Origin: Hydractinia symbiolongicarpus
Lineage: Eukaryota > Cnidaria > Hydrozoa > Anthoathecata > Hydractiniidae
Assembly (NCBI RefSeq): GCF_029227915.1
Contig: NC_079876.1
Span: forward strand, 33,959,828-34,023,827
DNA length: 64,000 nt
Reading direction: 5' to 3'
Shown here: piece after piece, positions 38,697 to 51,265 of the stretch
Layout of the letters: every line of letters begins with the position of its first letter
Position numbering within the stretch: the stretch's first letter is position 1
Made by a program: the position numbers and the translations under genes
The notes under the pieces: model-generated
What the model was told of the DNA's origin: nothing
The model's database searches: none
Seen by the model: only the letters and a program-made list of their open reading frames with translations

Positions 38697-40189
38697 TGTA
38701 ACTCAAACGGACTGACATCGATAGAAAGTCCGGGAAAAGTATTATTTGAAACTGTCTCTATTTCTTCAGCGCGCGCTGACGGCTAGGATTCGTAACACGG
38801 CTAAAACGTGATTTTTTTATCTTAATTTTCAAATGAAGCGCTACCACAGGGACCAGTGTAATCGCTGAGTTGCGGCAATCATGTCAAATTAGGAAGAATG
38901 TTATTTCTTGGAGTCCAATTGTCTTACTTTTTCATTTATAAGGTCACAGCCCAAAATCAGGTCAATTAAGTCCCACAGTCAATCGTTTCACTGTTGAAAG
39001 CGATACAACCTAGTAATACCGGAAGGATATCACGAAATACATGTTGGTACGAATATGTGACTCAACCGTTGTAACACAAATGGATTGATACTGTTACAAA
39101 TTCAATGAAATGTAGTTTTTGAAACTGTCTCTATTTCTTCGGCGCGGGATAACGGCTAGGATTGGTCCCACAGTAAAAAATGACTTAATAATCTAAATTT
39201 TTAAATGAAGCGCTACCACAGCGCCCAGTGTAATCGCTGAGTTCCTGCAATCACGTCAAATTAAGAGGAATGTTATTTCTTGGAGTCCAATTGTCTCATT
39301 TATCAAATTTATCAGGTCACAGTCCAAAGTTAGTTCTATTAAGTCCCACATTCAATCGTTTCACTGTTAAAAGCGGTGCAACCTAGTATTAACAGATAAA
39401 TATCGCTAAATACATGTTGGTAAGAATATGTGACTCAACCGTTTTAGCTCAAAGGGATTGATACTGTTAGAAAGTCAATGAAATGTACTTTTTGAAACTG
39501 TCTCTATTTCTTCAGCGCGGTCTAACGGCTTGGATTGGTCTTACAGTAAGAAATGACATATTTATCTAAATTTTTAAATGAAACGCTACCACAGCGCCCA
39601 GTGTAACCGCTGAGTTCCGGCAATCATGTCAAATTAAAAAGAATGTTATTTCTTGGAGTCCAATTGACTCACTTATAACATTTATAATGTCACTGCCCAA
39701 AATCAGTTTCAATTAAGTCCCGCAGTCAATCGTTTCACTGTTAAAAGCGATACAACCTAGTATTACCGGAAAGATATCACGAAATACATTTTGGTAAGAA
39801 TATGTGACTCAACAGTTGTAACTCAAACGGATTGATACTGTTAGAAAGTCAATAAAATGTACTTTTTGAAACTCTCTCTATTTTTCACAGCGGGATAAGG
39901 GCTAGGATTGGTCTTACAGTAAGAAATGACATATTTATCTAAATTTTTAAATGAGGCGCTACCACAGCGCCCAGTGTAATCGCTTAGTTCCGGCAATCAT
40001 GTCAAATTAAAAAGATTGTTATTTCTTTGAGTCCAATTGTCTCACTTAAAACATTTATAAGGTCACAGCCCAAAATCAGTTCCAATTAAGTCCCACAGTC
40101 AATCGTTTCACTGTTTAAAGCGATACAACCTAGTATTACTGGAAAGATATCACAAAATACATTTTGGTAAGAATATGTGACTCAACCGT
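38697..40189 (+). repeat. P4 block, copy 2: A-B-C-D (1493 bp)
   Basis: Units start at 38697, 39070, 39443 and 39817, matching 33698-35190 at an offset of 4999 bp, including the private D variants AAACTCTCTCTATTTTTCAC and GAGGCGCTACC and the loss of E. Confidence 0.9.
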
Positions 40190-43100
40190 TGTAACTCAAA
40201 CGGACTGACATCGATAGAAAGTCCGTGAAAAGTAGTATTTGAAACTGTCTCTATTTCTTCAGCGCGCGCTAACGGCTAGGATTCGTCACACGGCTAAAAC
40301 GTGATTTTTTTTATCTTAATTTTCAAATGAAGCGCTACCACAGGGACCAGTGTAATCGCTGAGTTGCGGCAATCATGTCAAATTAGGAAGAATGTTATTT
40401 CTTAGAATCCAATTGTCTTACTTTTTCATTTATAAGGTCACAGCCCAAAATCAGTTCAATTAAGTCCCACAGTCAATCGTTTCACCGTTGAAAGCGATAC
40501 AACCTAGTAATACCGGAAGGATATCACGAAATACATGTTGGTACGAATATGTGACTCAACCGTTGTAACTTAAATGGATTGATACTGTTACAAATTCAAT
40601 GAAATGTAGTTTTTGAAACTGTCTCTATTTCTTCGGCGCGGGATAACGCCTAGGATTGGTCCCACAGTAAAAAATGACTTACTAATCTAAATTTTTAAAT
40701 GAAGCGCTACCACAGCGCCCAGTGTAATCGCTGAGTTCCTGCAATCACGTCAAATTAAGAGGAATGTTATTTCTTGGAGTCCAATTGTCTCATTTATCAA
40801 ATTTATCAGGTCACAGTCCAAAGTTAGTTCAATTAAGTCCCACAGTCAATCGTTTCATTGTTAAAAGCTATGCAACCTAGTAATATCAGAAAAATATCGC
40901 TAAATATATGTTAGTACGAATATGTGACCCAACCGTTGTAACTCAAACGGACTGACACGGTTAGAAAGTCAATGAAATGTAGTTTTTGAAACTTTCGCTA
41001 TTTCTTCAGCGCGCGATAACGGCTAGGATTGGTCACACGGTAAAGAATGATTTATTTATCTAAATTTTTAAATGAAGCCCTCCCACAGCGCCCAGTGTAA
41101 TCGCTCAATTCCGGCAATCATGTCAAATTAAGATGAATGTTATTTCTTGGAGTTCAATTGTCTCATTTATCACATTTATCAGGTCAAAGTCCAAAGTTAG
41201 TTCAAATAAGTCCCACAGTCAATCGTTTCATTGTTAAAAGCGATGCAACCTAGTAATATCAGATAAATATTGCTAAATAAATGTTGGTACGAATATGTGA
41301 CCCAACTGTTGTAACTCAAACGAACTGACACCGTTACAAAGTCAATGAAGTGTAGTTTTTGAAACTTTCGCTATTTCTTCATCGCGCGATAACGGATACG
41401 ATTGGTCCCACAGTAAAAGAATGATACGGTACGAATTTGTGACCCAACCGTAGTAACTCAAACGGACTGACACTGTTAGAAAGTCAATGAAATGTAGTTT
41501 TTGATACTGTCTCAATTTCTTCAGCGCAGGATAACGGCTAGGATTGGTCCCACAGTAAAAAATGACTTATTTATCTCAATTTTAAAAATGAAGCGCTACC
41601 ACAGCTACCAGTGTAATCGCTGAGTTCCGGCAATCATGTCAAATTAAGAAGAATGATATTTCTTGTAGTCCAATTGTCTCACTTATAACATTTATAAAGT
41701 CATAGTCCAAAATCAGTTCAATTAAGTCCCACAGTCAATCGTTTCACTGTTAAAAGCCATGCAACCTAGTAATGTTAGAAAAATATCGCCAAATACATGT
41801 TGGTACGAATATGTGACCCAACCGTTGTAACTCAAGCGGACTGACATCGATAGAAAGTCAATGAAATATAGTATTTGAAACTGTCTCTATTTCTTCAGCA
41901 CGTGCTAACGGCTAGGATTGGTCCCACAGTTAAAAAGTGACTTTTTTATCTACATTTTTAAATGAAGCGCTACCACAGCTCCCAGTGTAATCGCTGAGTT
42001 CCGGCAATCATGTCAAATTAAGAAGAATGTTTTTTCTTGGAATCCAATTGTCTCATTCATTACATTTATCAGGTCAAAGTCCAAAGTTAGTTCAAATAAG
42101 TCCCACAGTCAATCGTTTCATTGTTAAAAGCGATGCAACCTAGTAATATCAGATAAATATCGCTTAATAAATGTTGGTACGAATATGTGACCCAACTGTT
42201 GTAACTCAAACGAACTGACACTGTTAGAAAGTCAATGCAATGAAGTTTTTGATACTGTCTCAATTTCTTCAGCGCAGGATAACGGGTAGGATTGGTCCCA
42301 CAGTAAAAAATGACTTACTTATCTAATTTTTAAAAATGAAGCGCTACCACAGAGACCAGTGTAATCGCTGAGTTCCGGCACTCATGTCAAATTAAGAAGA
42401 ATGTTATTTCTTGTAGTCCAATTGTCTCACTTATAACATTTCTAAAGTCACAGTCCAAAATCAGTTCAATTAAGTCCCACAGTCAATCGTTTCACTGTTA
42501 AAAGCGATGCAACCTAGTAATATCAGAAAAATATAGCCAAATACATGTTGGTAAAAATATGTGACCAAACCGTTGTAACTCACACGCACTGTAACCGTTA
42601 GAAAGTCAATGAAATGTAGTTTTTGAAACTGTCGCTAGTTCTACAGCGCGCGATAACAGATAGGATTGGTCTTACAGTAAGAAATGAAATATTTATCTAA
42701 ATTTTTATATGAAGCGCTACCACAGCGCCCAGTGTAATCGCTGAGTTCCGGCAATCATGTCAAATTAAGAAGAATGTTATTTCTTGGAGTCCAATTGTCT
42801 CATTTACCACATTTATCAGGTCACAGCCCAAAATAAGCTCAATTAAGTCCCACAGTCAATTGTTTCACTGTTAAAAGCGATACAACCTAGTATTACCGGA
42901 AAGATATCACGAAATACATTTTGGTAAGAATATGTGACTCAACAGTTGTAACTCAAACGGATTGATACTGTTAGAAAGTCAATGAAATGTACTTTTTGAA
43001 ACTGTCTCTATTTCTTCAGAGCGGGATAAAGGCTAGGATTGGTCTTACAGTAAGAAATGACATATTTATCTAAATTTTTAAATGAAGCGCTACCACAGCG

Positions 43101-45188
43101 CCCAGTGTAATTGCTTAGTTCCGGCAATCATGTCAAATTAAAAAGAATGTTATTTCTTTGAGTCCAATTGTCTCACTTAAAACATTTATAAGGTCACAGC
43201 CCAAAATCAGTTCCAATTAAGTCCCACAGTCAATCGTTTCACTGTTAAAAGCGATACAACCTAGTATTACCGGAAAGATATCACAAAATACATTTTGGTA
43301 AGAATATGTGACTCAACCGTTGTAACTTAAACTGATTGATACTGTTAAAAAGTCAATGAAAGGTAGTTCTTGAAGCTGTCAATATTTCTTCATCGCGTCC
43401 TAACGGCTACGATTGGTCCCACAGTAAAAAAAATGGCTTATTTATCTAAGTTTTTAAATAAAGCGCTACCACAGCTCCCAGTGTAATCGCTCAATTCCGG
43501 CAATCATGTCAAATTAAGATGAATGTTATTTCTTGGAATCCAATTGTCTCATTTATCACATTTATTAGGTCACAGTCCAAAGTTAGTTCAATTAAGTACC
43601 ACATTCATTCGTTTCACTGTTAAAAGCGATGCAACATAGTAATAACAGATAAATATCGATAAATACATGTTGGTACGAATATGTGACCCAACCGTTGTAA
43701 CTCAAACGGACTGACATCGATAGAAAGTCCGTGAAAAGTATTATTTGAAACTGTCTCTATTTCTTCAGCGCGCGCTGACGGCTAGGATTCGTAACACGGC
43801 TAAAACGTGATTTTTTTATCTTAATTTTCAAATGAAGCGCTACCACAGGGACCAGTGTAATCGCTGAGTTGCGGCAATCATGTCAAATTAGGAAGAATGT
43901 TATTTCTTGGAGTCCAATTGTCTTACTTTTTCATTTATAAGATCACAGCCCAAAATCAGCTCAATTAAGTCCCACAGTCAATCGTTTCACTGTTGAAAGC
44001 GATACAACCTAGTAATACCGGAAGGATATCACGAAATACATGTTGGTACGAATATGTGACTCAACCGTTGTAACACAAATGGATTGATACTGTTACAAAT
44101 TCAATGAAATGTAGTTTTTGAAACTGTCTCTATTTCTTCGGCGCGGGATAACGGCTAGGATTGGTCCCACAGTAAAAAATGACTTATTAATCTAAATTTT
44201 TAAATGAAGCGCTACCACAGCGCCCAGTGTAATCGCTGAGTTCCTGCAATCACGTCAAATTAAGAGGAATGTTATTTCTTGGAGTCCAATTGTCTCATTT
44301 ATCAAATTTATCAGGTCACAGTCCAAAGTTAGTTCTATTAAGTCCCACATTCAATCGTTTTACTGTTAAAAGCGGTGCAACCTAGTATTAACAGATAAAT
44401 ATCGCTAAATACATGTTGGTAAGAATATGTGACTCAACCGTTTTAGCTCAAAGGGATTGATACTGTTAGAAAGTCAATGAAATGTACTTTTTGAAACTGT
44501 CTCTATTTCTTCAGCGCGGTCTAACGGCTTGGATTGGTCTTACAGTAAGAAATGACATATTTATCTAAATTTTTAAATGAAACGCTACCACAGCGCCCAG
44601 TGTAACCGCTGAGTTCCGGCAATCATGTCAAATTAAAAAGAATGTTATTTCTTGGAGTCCAATTGACTCACTTATAACATTTATAATGTCACTGCCCAAA
44701 ATCAGTTTCAATTAAGTCCCACAGTCAATCGTTTCACTGTTAAAAGCGATACAACCTAGTATTACCGGAAAGATATCACGAAATACATTTTGGTAAGAAT
44801 ATGTGACTCAACAGTTGTAACTCAAACGGATTGATACTGTTAGAAAGTCAATGAAATGTACTTTTTGAAACTGTCTCTATTTCTTCAGAGCGGGATAAGG
44901 GCTAGGATTGGTCTTACAGTAAGAAATGACATATTTATCTAAATTTTTAAATGAGGCGCTACCACAGCGCCCAGTGTAATCGCTTAGTTCCGGCAATCAT
45001 GTCAAATTAAAAAGAATGTTATTTCTTTGAGTCCAATTGTCTCACTTAAAACATTTATAAGGTCACAGCCCAAACTCAGTTCCAAATAAGTCCCACAGTC
45101 AATCGTTTCACTGTTTAAAGCGATACAACCTAGTATTACTGGAAAGATATCACAAAATACATTTTGGTAAGAATATGTGACTCAACCG
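40190..45188 (+). repeat. Third 5-kb super-repeat: L block lacking C', then P4
   Basis: Units start at 40190 (A), 40564 (B), 40937 (F), 41310 (S), 41452 (G), 41826 (H), 42199 (I), 42573 (J/C' fusion), 42947 (D'), 43320 (E'), 43695 (A), 44068 (B), 44441 (C) and 44816 (D). H and I are both intact here. The 42573 unit instead passes from AATAAGCTCAATTAAGTCCC straight into the 3' end of C' (GATACAACCTAGTATTACCG), so one monomer is lost at a different site from copy 3. The period stays 4999 bp. E' at 43320 also has a changed middle (ATCGCTCAATTCCGG), as if converted by an F-type unit. Confidence 0.87.
41310..41451 (+). repeat. Short monomer S in L block copy 4
   Basis: A 142-bp unit with the same deletion junction, 4999 bp after the copy at 36311. 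Confidence 0.92.
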
Positions 45189-45562
45189 TTGTAACTCAAA
45201 CGGACTGACATCGATAGAAAGTCCGTGAAAAGTAGTATTTGAAACTGTCTCTATTTCTTCAGCGCGCGCTAACGGCTAGGATTCGTCACACGGCTAAAAC
45301 GTGATTTTTTTATCTTAATTTTCAAATGAAGCGCTACCACAGGGACCAGTGTAATCGCTGAGTTGCGGCAATCATGTCAAATTAGGAAGAATGTTATTTC
45401 TTAGAGTCCAATTGTCTTACTTTTTCATTTATAAGGTCACAGCCCAAAATCAGTTCAATTAAGTCCCACAGTCAATCGTTTCACCGTTGAAAGCGATACA
45501 ACCTAGTAATACCGGAAGGATATCACGAAATACATGTTGGTACAAATATGTGACTCAACCGT
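45189..45562 (+). repeat. Last A monomer of the 5-kb super-repeat series
   Basis: This A unit has the L-block variant (AGTAGTATTTG, GGATTCGTCACACGG) and follows D at 44816 exactly as at 35191 and 40190. After it the order is B, F and then new types, so the L series ends at about 46,140. Confidence 0.8.
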
Positions 45563-47797
45563 TGTAACTTAAATGGATTGATACTGTTACAAATTCAATG
45601 AAATGTAGTTTTTGAAACTGTCTCTATTTCTTCGGCGCGGGATAACGCCTAGGATTGGTCCCACAGTAAAAAACGACTTACTAATCTAAATTTTTAAATG
45701 AAGCGCTACCACAGCGCCCAGTGTAATCGCTGAGTTCCTGCAATCACGTCAAATTAAGAGGAATGTTATTTCTTGGAGTCCAATTGTCTCATTTATCAAA
45801 TTTATCAGGTCACAGTCCAAAGTTAGTTCAATTAAATCCCACAGTCAATCGTTTCATTGTTAAAAGCTATGCAACCTAGTAATATCAGAAAAATATCGCT
45901 AAATATATGTTAGTACGAATATGTGACCCAACCGTTGTAACTCAAACGGACTGACACGGTTAGAAAGTCAATGAAATGTAGTTTTTGAAACTTTCGCTAT
46001 TTCTTCAGCGCGCGATAACGGCTAGGATTGGTCACACGGTAAAGAATGATTTATTTATCTAAATTTTTAAATGAAGCCCTCCCACAGCGCCCAGTGTAAT
46101 CGCTCAATTCCGGCAATCATGTCAAATTAAGATGAATGTTATCTCTTGGAGTTCAATTGTCTCATTTATCACGTTTATCAGGTCACAGTCCAAATTTAGT
46201 TCTTTTAAGTCCCACATTCAATCGTTTCACTGTTAAAAGCGGTGCAACCTAGTATTAACAGATAAATATCGCTAAATACATGTTGGTACGAATATGTTAA
46301 CCAACCGTTGTAACTCAAATGGACTGACATCGATAGAAAGTCAGTGAAATGTAGTATTTGAAACTGTCGCTATTTCTTCAGCGCGCGATAACGAATAGGA
46401 TTGGTCCCACAGTAAAGAATGACTTATTTATCTAAATTTTTAAATGTAGTGCTACCCCAGCGCCCAGTGTAATCGCTGAGTTCCGGCAATCACGTCAAAT
46501 TAAGAAGAATGTTACTTTTTGGAGTTCAATTGTCTCACATATAAAATTTATCAGGTCACAGTCCAAAGTTGGTTCAATTAAGTCCCACAGTCAATCGTTT
46601 CATTGTTAAAAGCGATGCAATCTAGAAATATCAGAAAAATATCGCTAAATAATGGTTGGTACGAATATGTGACCCAACCATTGTAACTCAAACGGACTGA
46701 CACCGTTAGAAAGTCAATGAAATGTAGTTTTTGAAACTGTCGCTATTCTTCAGCGCGCAATAACGGCTAGGATTGGTCCCACGGTAAAGAATGACTTATT
46801 TATCTAAATTTTTAAATGAAGCGCTACCACAGCGCCCAGTGTAATAGCTGAGTTCCGGCAAGCACATCAAATTAGGAAGAATGTTTTTCTTTGAGTCCAA
46901 TTGTTTCATTTATCACATTTATCAGGTCACAGTCCAAAGTTCGTTCAATTAAGTACCACATTCAATCGTTTCACTTTTAAAAGCGATGCAACCTAGTAAT
47001 AACAGATAAATATCGCTAAATACATGTTGGTACGAATATGTGACCCAACGATTGTAACTCAAACGGACTGACACCGTTAGAAAGTCAATGAAATGTAGTT
47101 TTTGAAACTGTCGCTATTCTTCAACGCGCGATAACGGCTAGGATTGGTGCCACGGTAAAGAATGACTTATTTATCTACATTTTTAAATGAAGCGCTACCA
47201 CAGCGCCCGGTGTAATCGCTGAGTTGCGACAATCATGTCAAATTAAGAAGAATGTTATTTCTTGGAGTCCAATTTTCTCACTTTCACATTTATAAGGTCA
47301 CAGCCCAAAATCAGTTCAATTAAGTCCCACAGTCAATTGTCTCACTGTTAAGAGCAATGCAACCTAGTAATACCGGAAAGATATCACGAAATACATGTTG
47401 GTAAGAATATGTGACTCAACCGTTGTAGCTCAAAGGGATTGATACTGATAGGAAGTCAATGAAATGTACTTTTTGAAACTGTCTCTCTTTCTTCAGCGCG
47501 GTCTAACGGCTAGGATTGGTCCTACAGTAAGAAATGATATATTGATTTAAGTTTTTAATTGAAACGCTACCACAGCGCCCAGTGTAACCGCTGAGTTCCG
47601 GTAATCATGTCAAATTAAAAAGAATGTTTTTTCTTGGAGTCCAATTGACTCACTTATAACATTTATAAGGTCACTGCCCAAAATCAGTTCCAATTAAGTC
47701 CCACAGTCAATCGTTTCACCGTTGAAAGCGATACAACCTAGTAATACCGGAAAGATATCACGAAATACATGTTGGTACGAATATGTGACTCAACCGT
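45563..47797 (+). repeat. Six-monomer unit, copy 1: B-F-K-L-M-N types (2235 bp)
   Basis: Units start at 45563 (B), 45936 (F), 46309 (CAAATGGACTGACATCG), 46682 (CTATTCTTCAGCGCGCAATA), 47053 (CTATTCTTCAACGCGCG) and 47424 (GGATTGATACTGATAGGAAG). B and F are shared with block L; the other four are not seen in the P or L blocks. The six-unit order recurs immediately at an offset of 2235 bp. Confidence 0.9.
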
Positions 47798-50032
47798 TGT
47801 AACTTAAATGGATTGATACTGTTACAAATTCAATGAAATGTAGTTTTTGAAACTGTCTCTATTTCTTCGGCGCGGGATAACGCCTAGGATTGGTCCCACA
47901 GTAAAAAATGACTTACTAATCTAAATTTTTAAATGAAGCGCTACCACAGCGCCCAGTGTAATCGCTGAGTTCCTGCAATCACGTCAAATTAAGAGGAATG
48001 TTATTTCTTGGAGTCCAATTGTCTCATTTATCTAATTTATCAGGTCACAGTCCAAAGTTAGTTCAATTAAGTCCCACAGTCAATCGCTTCATTGTTAAAA
48101 GCTATGCAACCTAGTAATATCAGAAAAATATCGCTAAATATATGTTAGTACGAATATGTGACCCAACCGTTGTAACTCAAACGGACTGACACGGTTAGAA
48201 AGTCAATGAAATGTAGTTTTTGAAACTTTCGCTATTTCTTCAGCGCGCGATAACGGCTAGGATTGGTCACACGGTAAAGAATGATTTATTTATCTAAATT
48301 TTTAAATGAAGCCCTCCCACAGCGCCCAGTGTAATCGCTCAATTCCGGCAATCATGTCAAATTAAGATGAATGTTATTTCTTGGAGTTCAATTGTCTCAT
48401 TTATCACGTTTATCAGGTCACAGTCCAAATTTAGTTCTTTTAAGTCCCACATTCAATCGTTTCACTGTTAAAAGCGGTGCAACCTAGTATTAACAGATAA
48501 ATATCGCTAAATACATGTTGGTACGAATATGTTAACCAACCGTTGTAACTCAAATGGACTGACATCGATAGAAAGTCAGTGAAATGTAGTATTTGAAACT
48601 GTCGCTATTTCTTCAGCGCGCGATAACGAATAGGATTGGTCCCACAGTAAAGAATGACTTATTTATCTAAATTTTTAAATGTAGTGCTACCCCAGCGCCC
48701 AGTGTAATCGCTGAGTTCCGGCAATCACGTCAAATTAAGAAGAATGTTACTTTTTGGAGTTCAATTGTCTCACATATAAAATTTATCAGGTCACAGTCCA
48801 AAGTTGGTTCAATTAAGTCCCACAGTCAATCGTTTCATTGTTAAAAGCGATGCAATCTAGAAATATCAGAAAAATATCGCTAAATAATGGTTGGTACGAA
48901 TATGTGACCCAACCATTGTAACTCAAACGGACTGACACCGTTAGAAAGTCAATGAAATGTAGTTTTTGAAACTGTCGCTATTCTTCAGCGCGCAATAACG
49001 GCTAGGATTGGTCCCACGGTAAAGAATGACTTATTTATCTAAATTTTTAAATGAAGCGCTACCACAGCGCCCAGTGTAATAGCTGAGTTCCGGCAAGCAC
49101 ATCAAATTAGGAAGAATGTTTTTCTTTGAGTCCAATTGTCTCATTTATCACATTTATCAGGTCACAGTCCAAAGTTCGTTCAATTAAGTACCACATTCAA
49201 TCGTTTCACTTTTAAAAGCGATGCAACCTAGTAATAACAGATAAATATCGCTAAATACATGTTGGTACGAATATGTGACCCAACGATTGTAACTCAAACG
49301 GACTGACACCGTTAGAAAGTCAATGAAATGTAGTTTTTGAAACTGTCGCTATTCTTCAACGCGCGATAACGGCTAGGATTGGTGCCACGGTAAAGAATGA
49401 CTTATTTATCTACATTTTTAAATGAAGCGCTACCACAGCGCCCGGTGTAATCGCTGAGTTGCGGCAATCATGTCAAATTAAGAAGAATGTTATTTCTTGG
49501 AGTCCAATTTTCTCACTTTCACATTTATAAGGTCACAGCCCAAAATCAGTTCAATTAAGTCCCACAGTCAATTGTCTCACTGTTAAGAGCAATGCAACCT
49601 AGTAATACCGGAAAGATATCACGAAATACATGTTGGTAAGAATATGTGACTCAACCGTTGTAGCTCAAAGGGATTGATACTGATAGGAAGTCAATGAAAT
49701 GTACTTTTTGAAACTGTCTCTCTTTCTTCAGCGCGGTCTAACGGCTAGGATTGATCCTACAGTAAGAAATGATATATTGATTTAAGTTTTTAATTGAAAC
49801 GCTACCACAGCGCCAAGTGTAACCGCTGAGTTCCGGTAATCATGTCAAATTAAAAAGAATGTTTTTTCTTGGAGTCCAATTGACTCACTTATAACATTTA
49901 CAAGGTCACTGCCCAAAATCAGTTCCAATTAAGTCCCACAGTCAATCGTTTCACCGTTGAAAGCGATACAACCTAGTAATACCGGAAGGATATCACGAAA
50001 TATATTTTGGTAAGAATATGTGACTCAACCGT
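47798..50032 (+). repeat. Six-monomer unit, copy 2 (2235 bp)
   Basis: Units start at 47798, 48171, 48544, 48917, 49288 and 49659, nearly identical to copy 1 (for example GTGTCGTT-free K unit with CAAATGGACTGACATCG in both). A few substitutions differ, such as GATTGGTCCTACAG against GATTGATCCTACAG in the last unit. The copy ends at about 49,980, where a D-like unit (50033) follows. Confidence 0.9.
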
Positions 50033-50779
50033 TGTAACTCAAACGGATTGATACTGTTAGAAATTCAATGAAATGTACTTTTTGAAACTGTCTCTATTTC
50101 TTCAGAGCGGGATAACGGCTAGGATTGGTCTTACAGTAAGAAATGACATATTTATCTAAATTTTTAAATGAAGCGCTACCACAGCGCCCAGTGTAATCGC
50201 TGAGTTCCGGCAATCATGTCAAATTAAAAAGAATGTTATTTCTTTGAGTCCAATTGTCTCACTTAAAACATTTATAAGGTCACAACGCTAAATCAGTTCC
50301 AATTAAGTCCCACAGTCAATCGTTTCACTGTTAAAAGCGATACAACCTAGTGTTACCGGAAAGATATCACGAAATACATTTTGGTAAGAATATGTGACTC
50401 AACCGTTGAAACTCAAACTGATTGATACTGTTAAAAAGTCAATGAAATGTAGTTCTTGAAGCTGTCAATATTTCTTCAGCGCGTCCTAACGGCTACGATT
50501 GGTCCCACAGTACAAAATGACTTATTTATCCAAATATTTAAATAAAGCGCTACCACAGCGGCAAGTGTAATTGCTGAGTTCCGGCAATCACGTCAAATTA
50601 AGAAGAATGTTATTTCTTGGAGTCCAATTTTCTCATTTATCACATTTATAAGGTCACAGTCCAAAGTTAGTTCAAATAAGTCCCAGAGTCAAACGTTTCA
50701 TGGTTAAAAGCGATGCAACCTAGTAATATCAGATAAATATCGCTAAATAAATGTTGGTACGAATATGTGACCCAACTGT

Positions 50780-50920
50780 TGTAACTCAAACGGACTGACA
50801 CTGTTACAAAGTCAATGAAATGTAGTTTTTGAAACTTTCGCTATTTCTTCATCGCGCGATAACGGATACGATTGGTCCCACAGTAAAGAATGATACGGTA
50901 CGAATTTGTGACCCAACTGT
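50780..50920 (+). repeat. Short monomer S, rightmost copy (141 bp)
   Basis: Same internal deletion, with junction AAAGAATGATACGGTACG, one A fewer than the other copies. It is followed by a unit beginning TGTAACTC, not AGTAACTC, so it is not a recent copy of the core S units. Confidence 0.9.
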
Positions 50921-51250
50921 TGTAACTCAAACGGACTGACACCGTTAGAGATTCAATGAAATGTAGTTTTTGAAACTGTAACTATTTCTTCAGCGCGCAA
51001 TAACGGCTAGGATTGGTCCCACATTAAAAAAAGACTTATTAATCTAAATTTTTAAATAAAGCGCTACCACAGCGCCCAGTGTAATCGCTAAGTTCCGTCA
51101 ATAACGTAAAATTAAGAAGAATGTTATTTCTTCGGGTCCAATTGTCTCATTTATCACATTTATCAGGTCAAAGTCCAAAGTTAGTTCAAATAAGTCCCAC
51201 AGTCAATGGTTTCATTGTTAAAAGCGATGCAACCTAGTAATATCAGATAA

Positions 51251-51265
51251 ATATCGCTATTTTTT
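51251..51265 (+). other. 97-bp deletion junction across a monomer boundary
   Basis: The sequence passes from AATATCGCT of one unit straight to ATTTTTTCATCGCG of the next. Both parents share TCGCTA at the breakpoint, so the deletion has about 6 bp of microhomology. The two joined units span 50921-51568 (648 bp instead of about 745). Confidence 0.85.
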
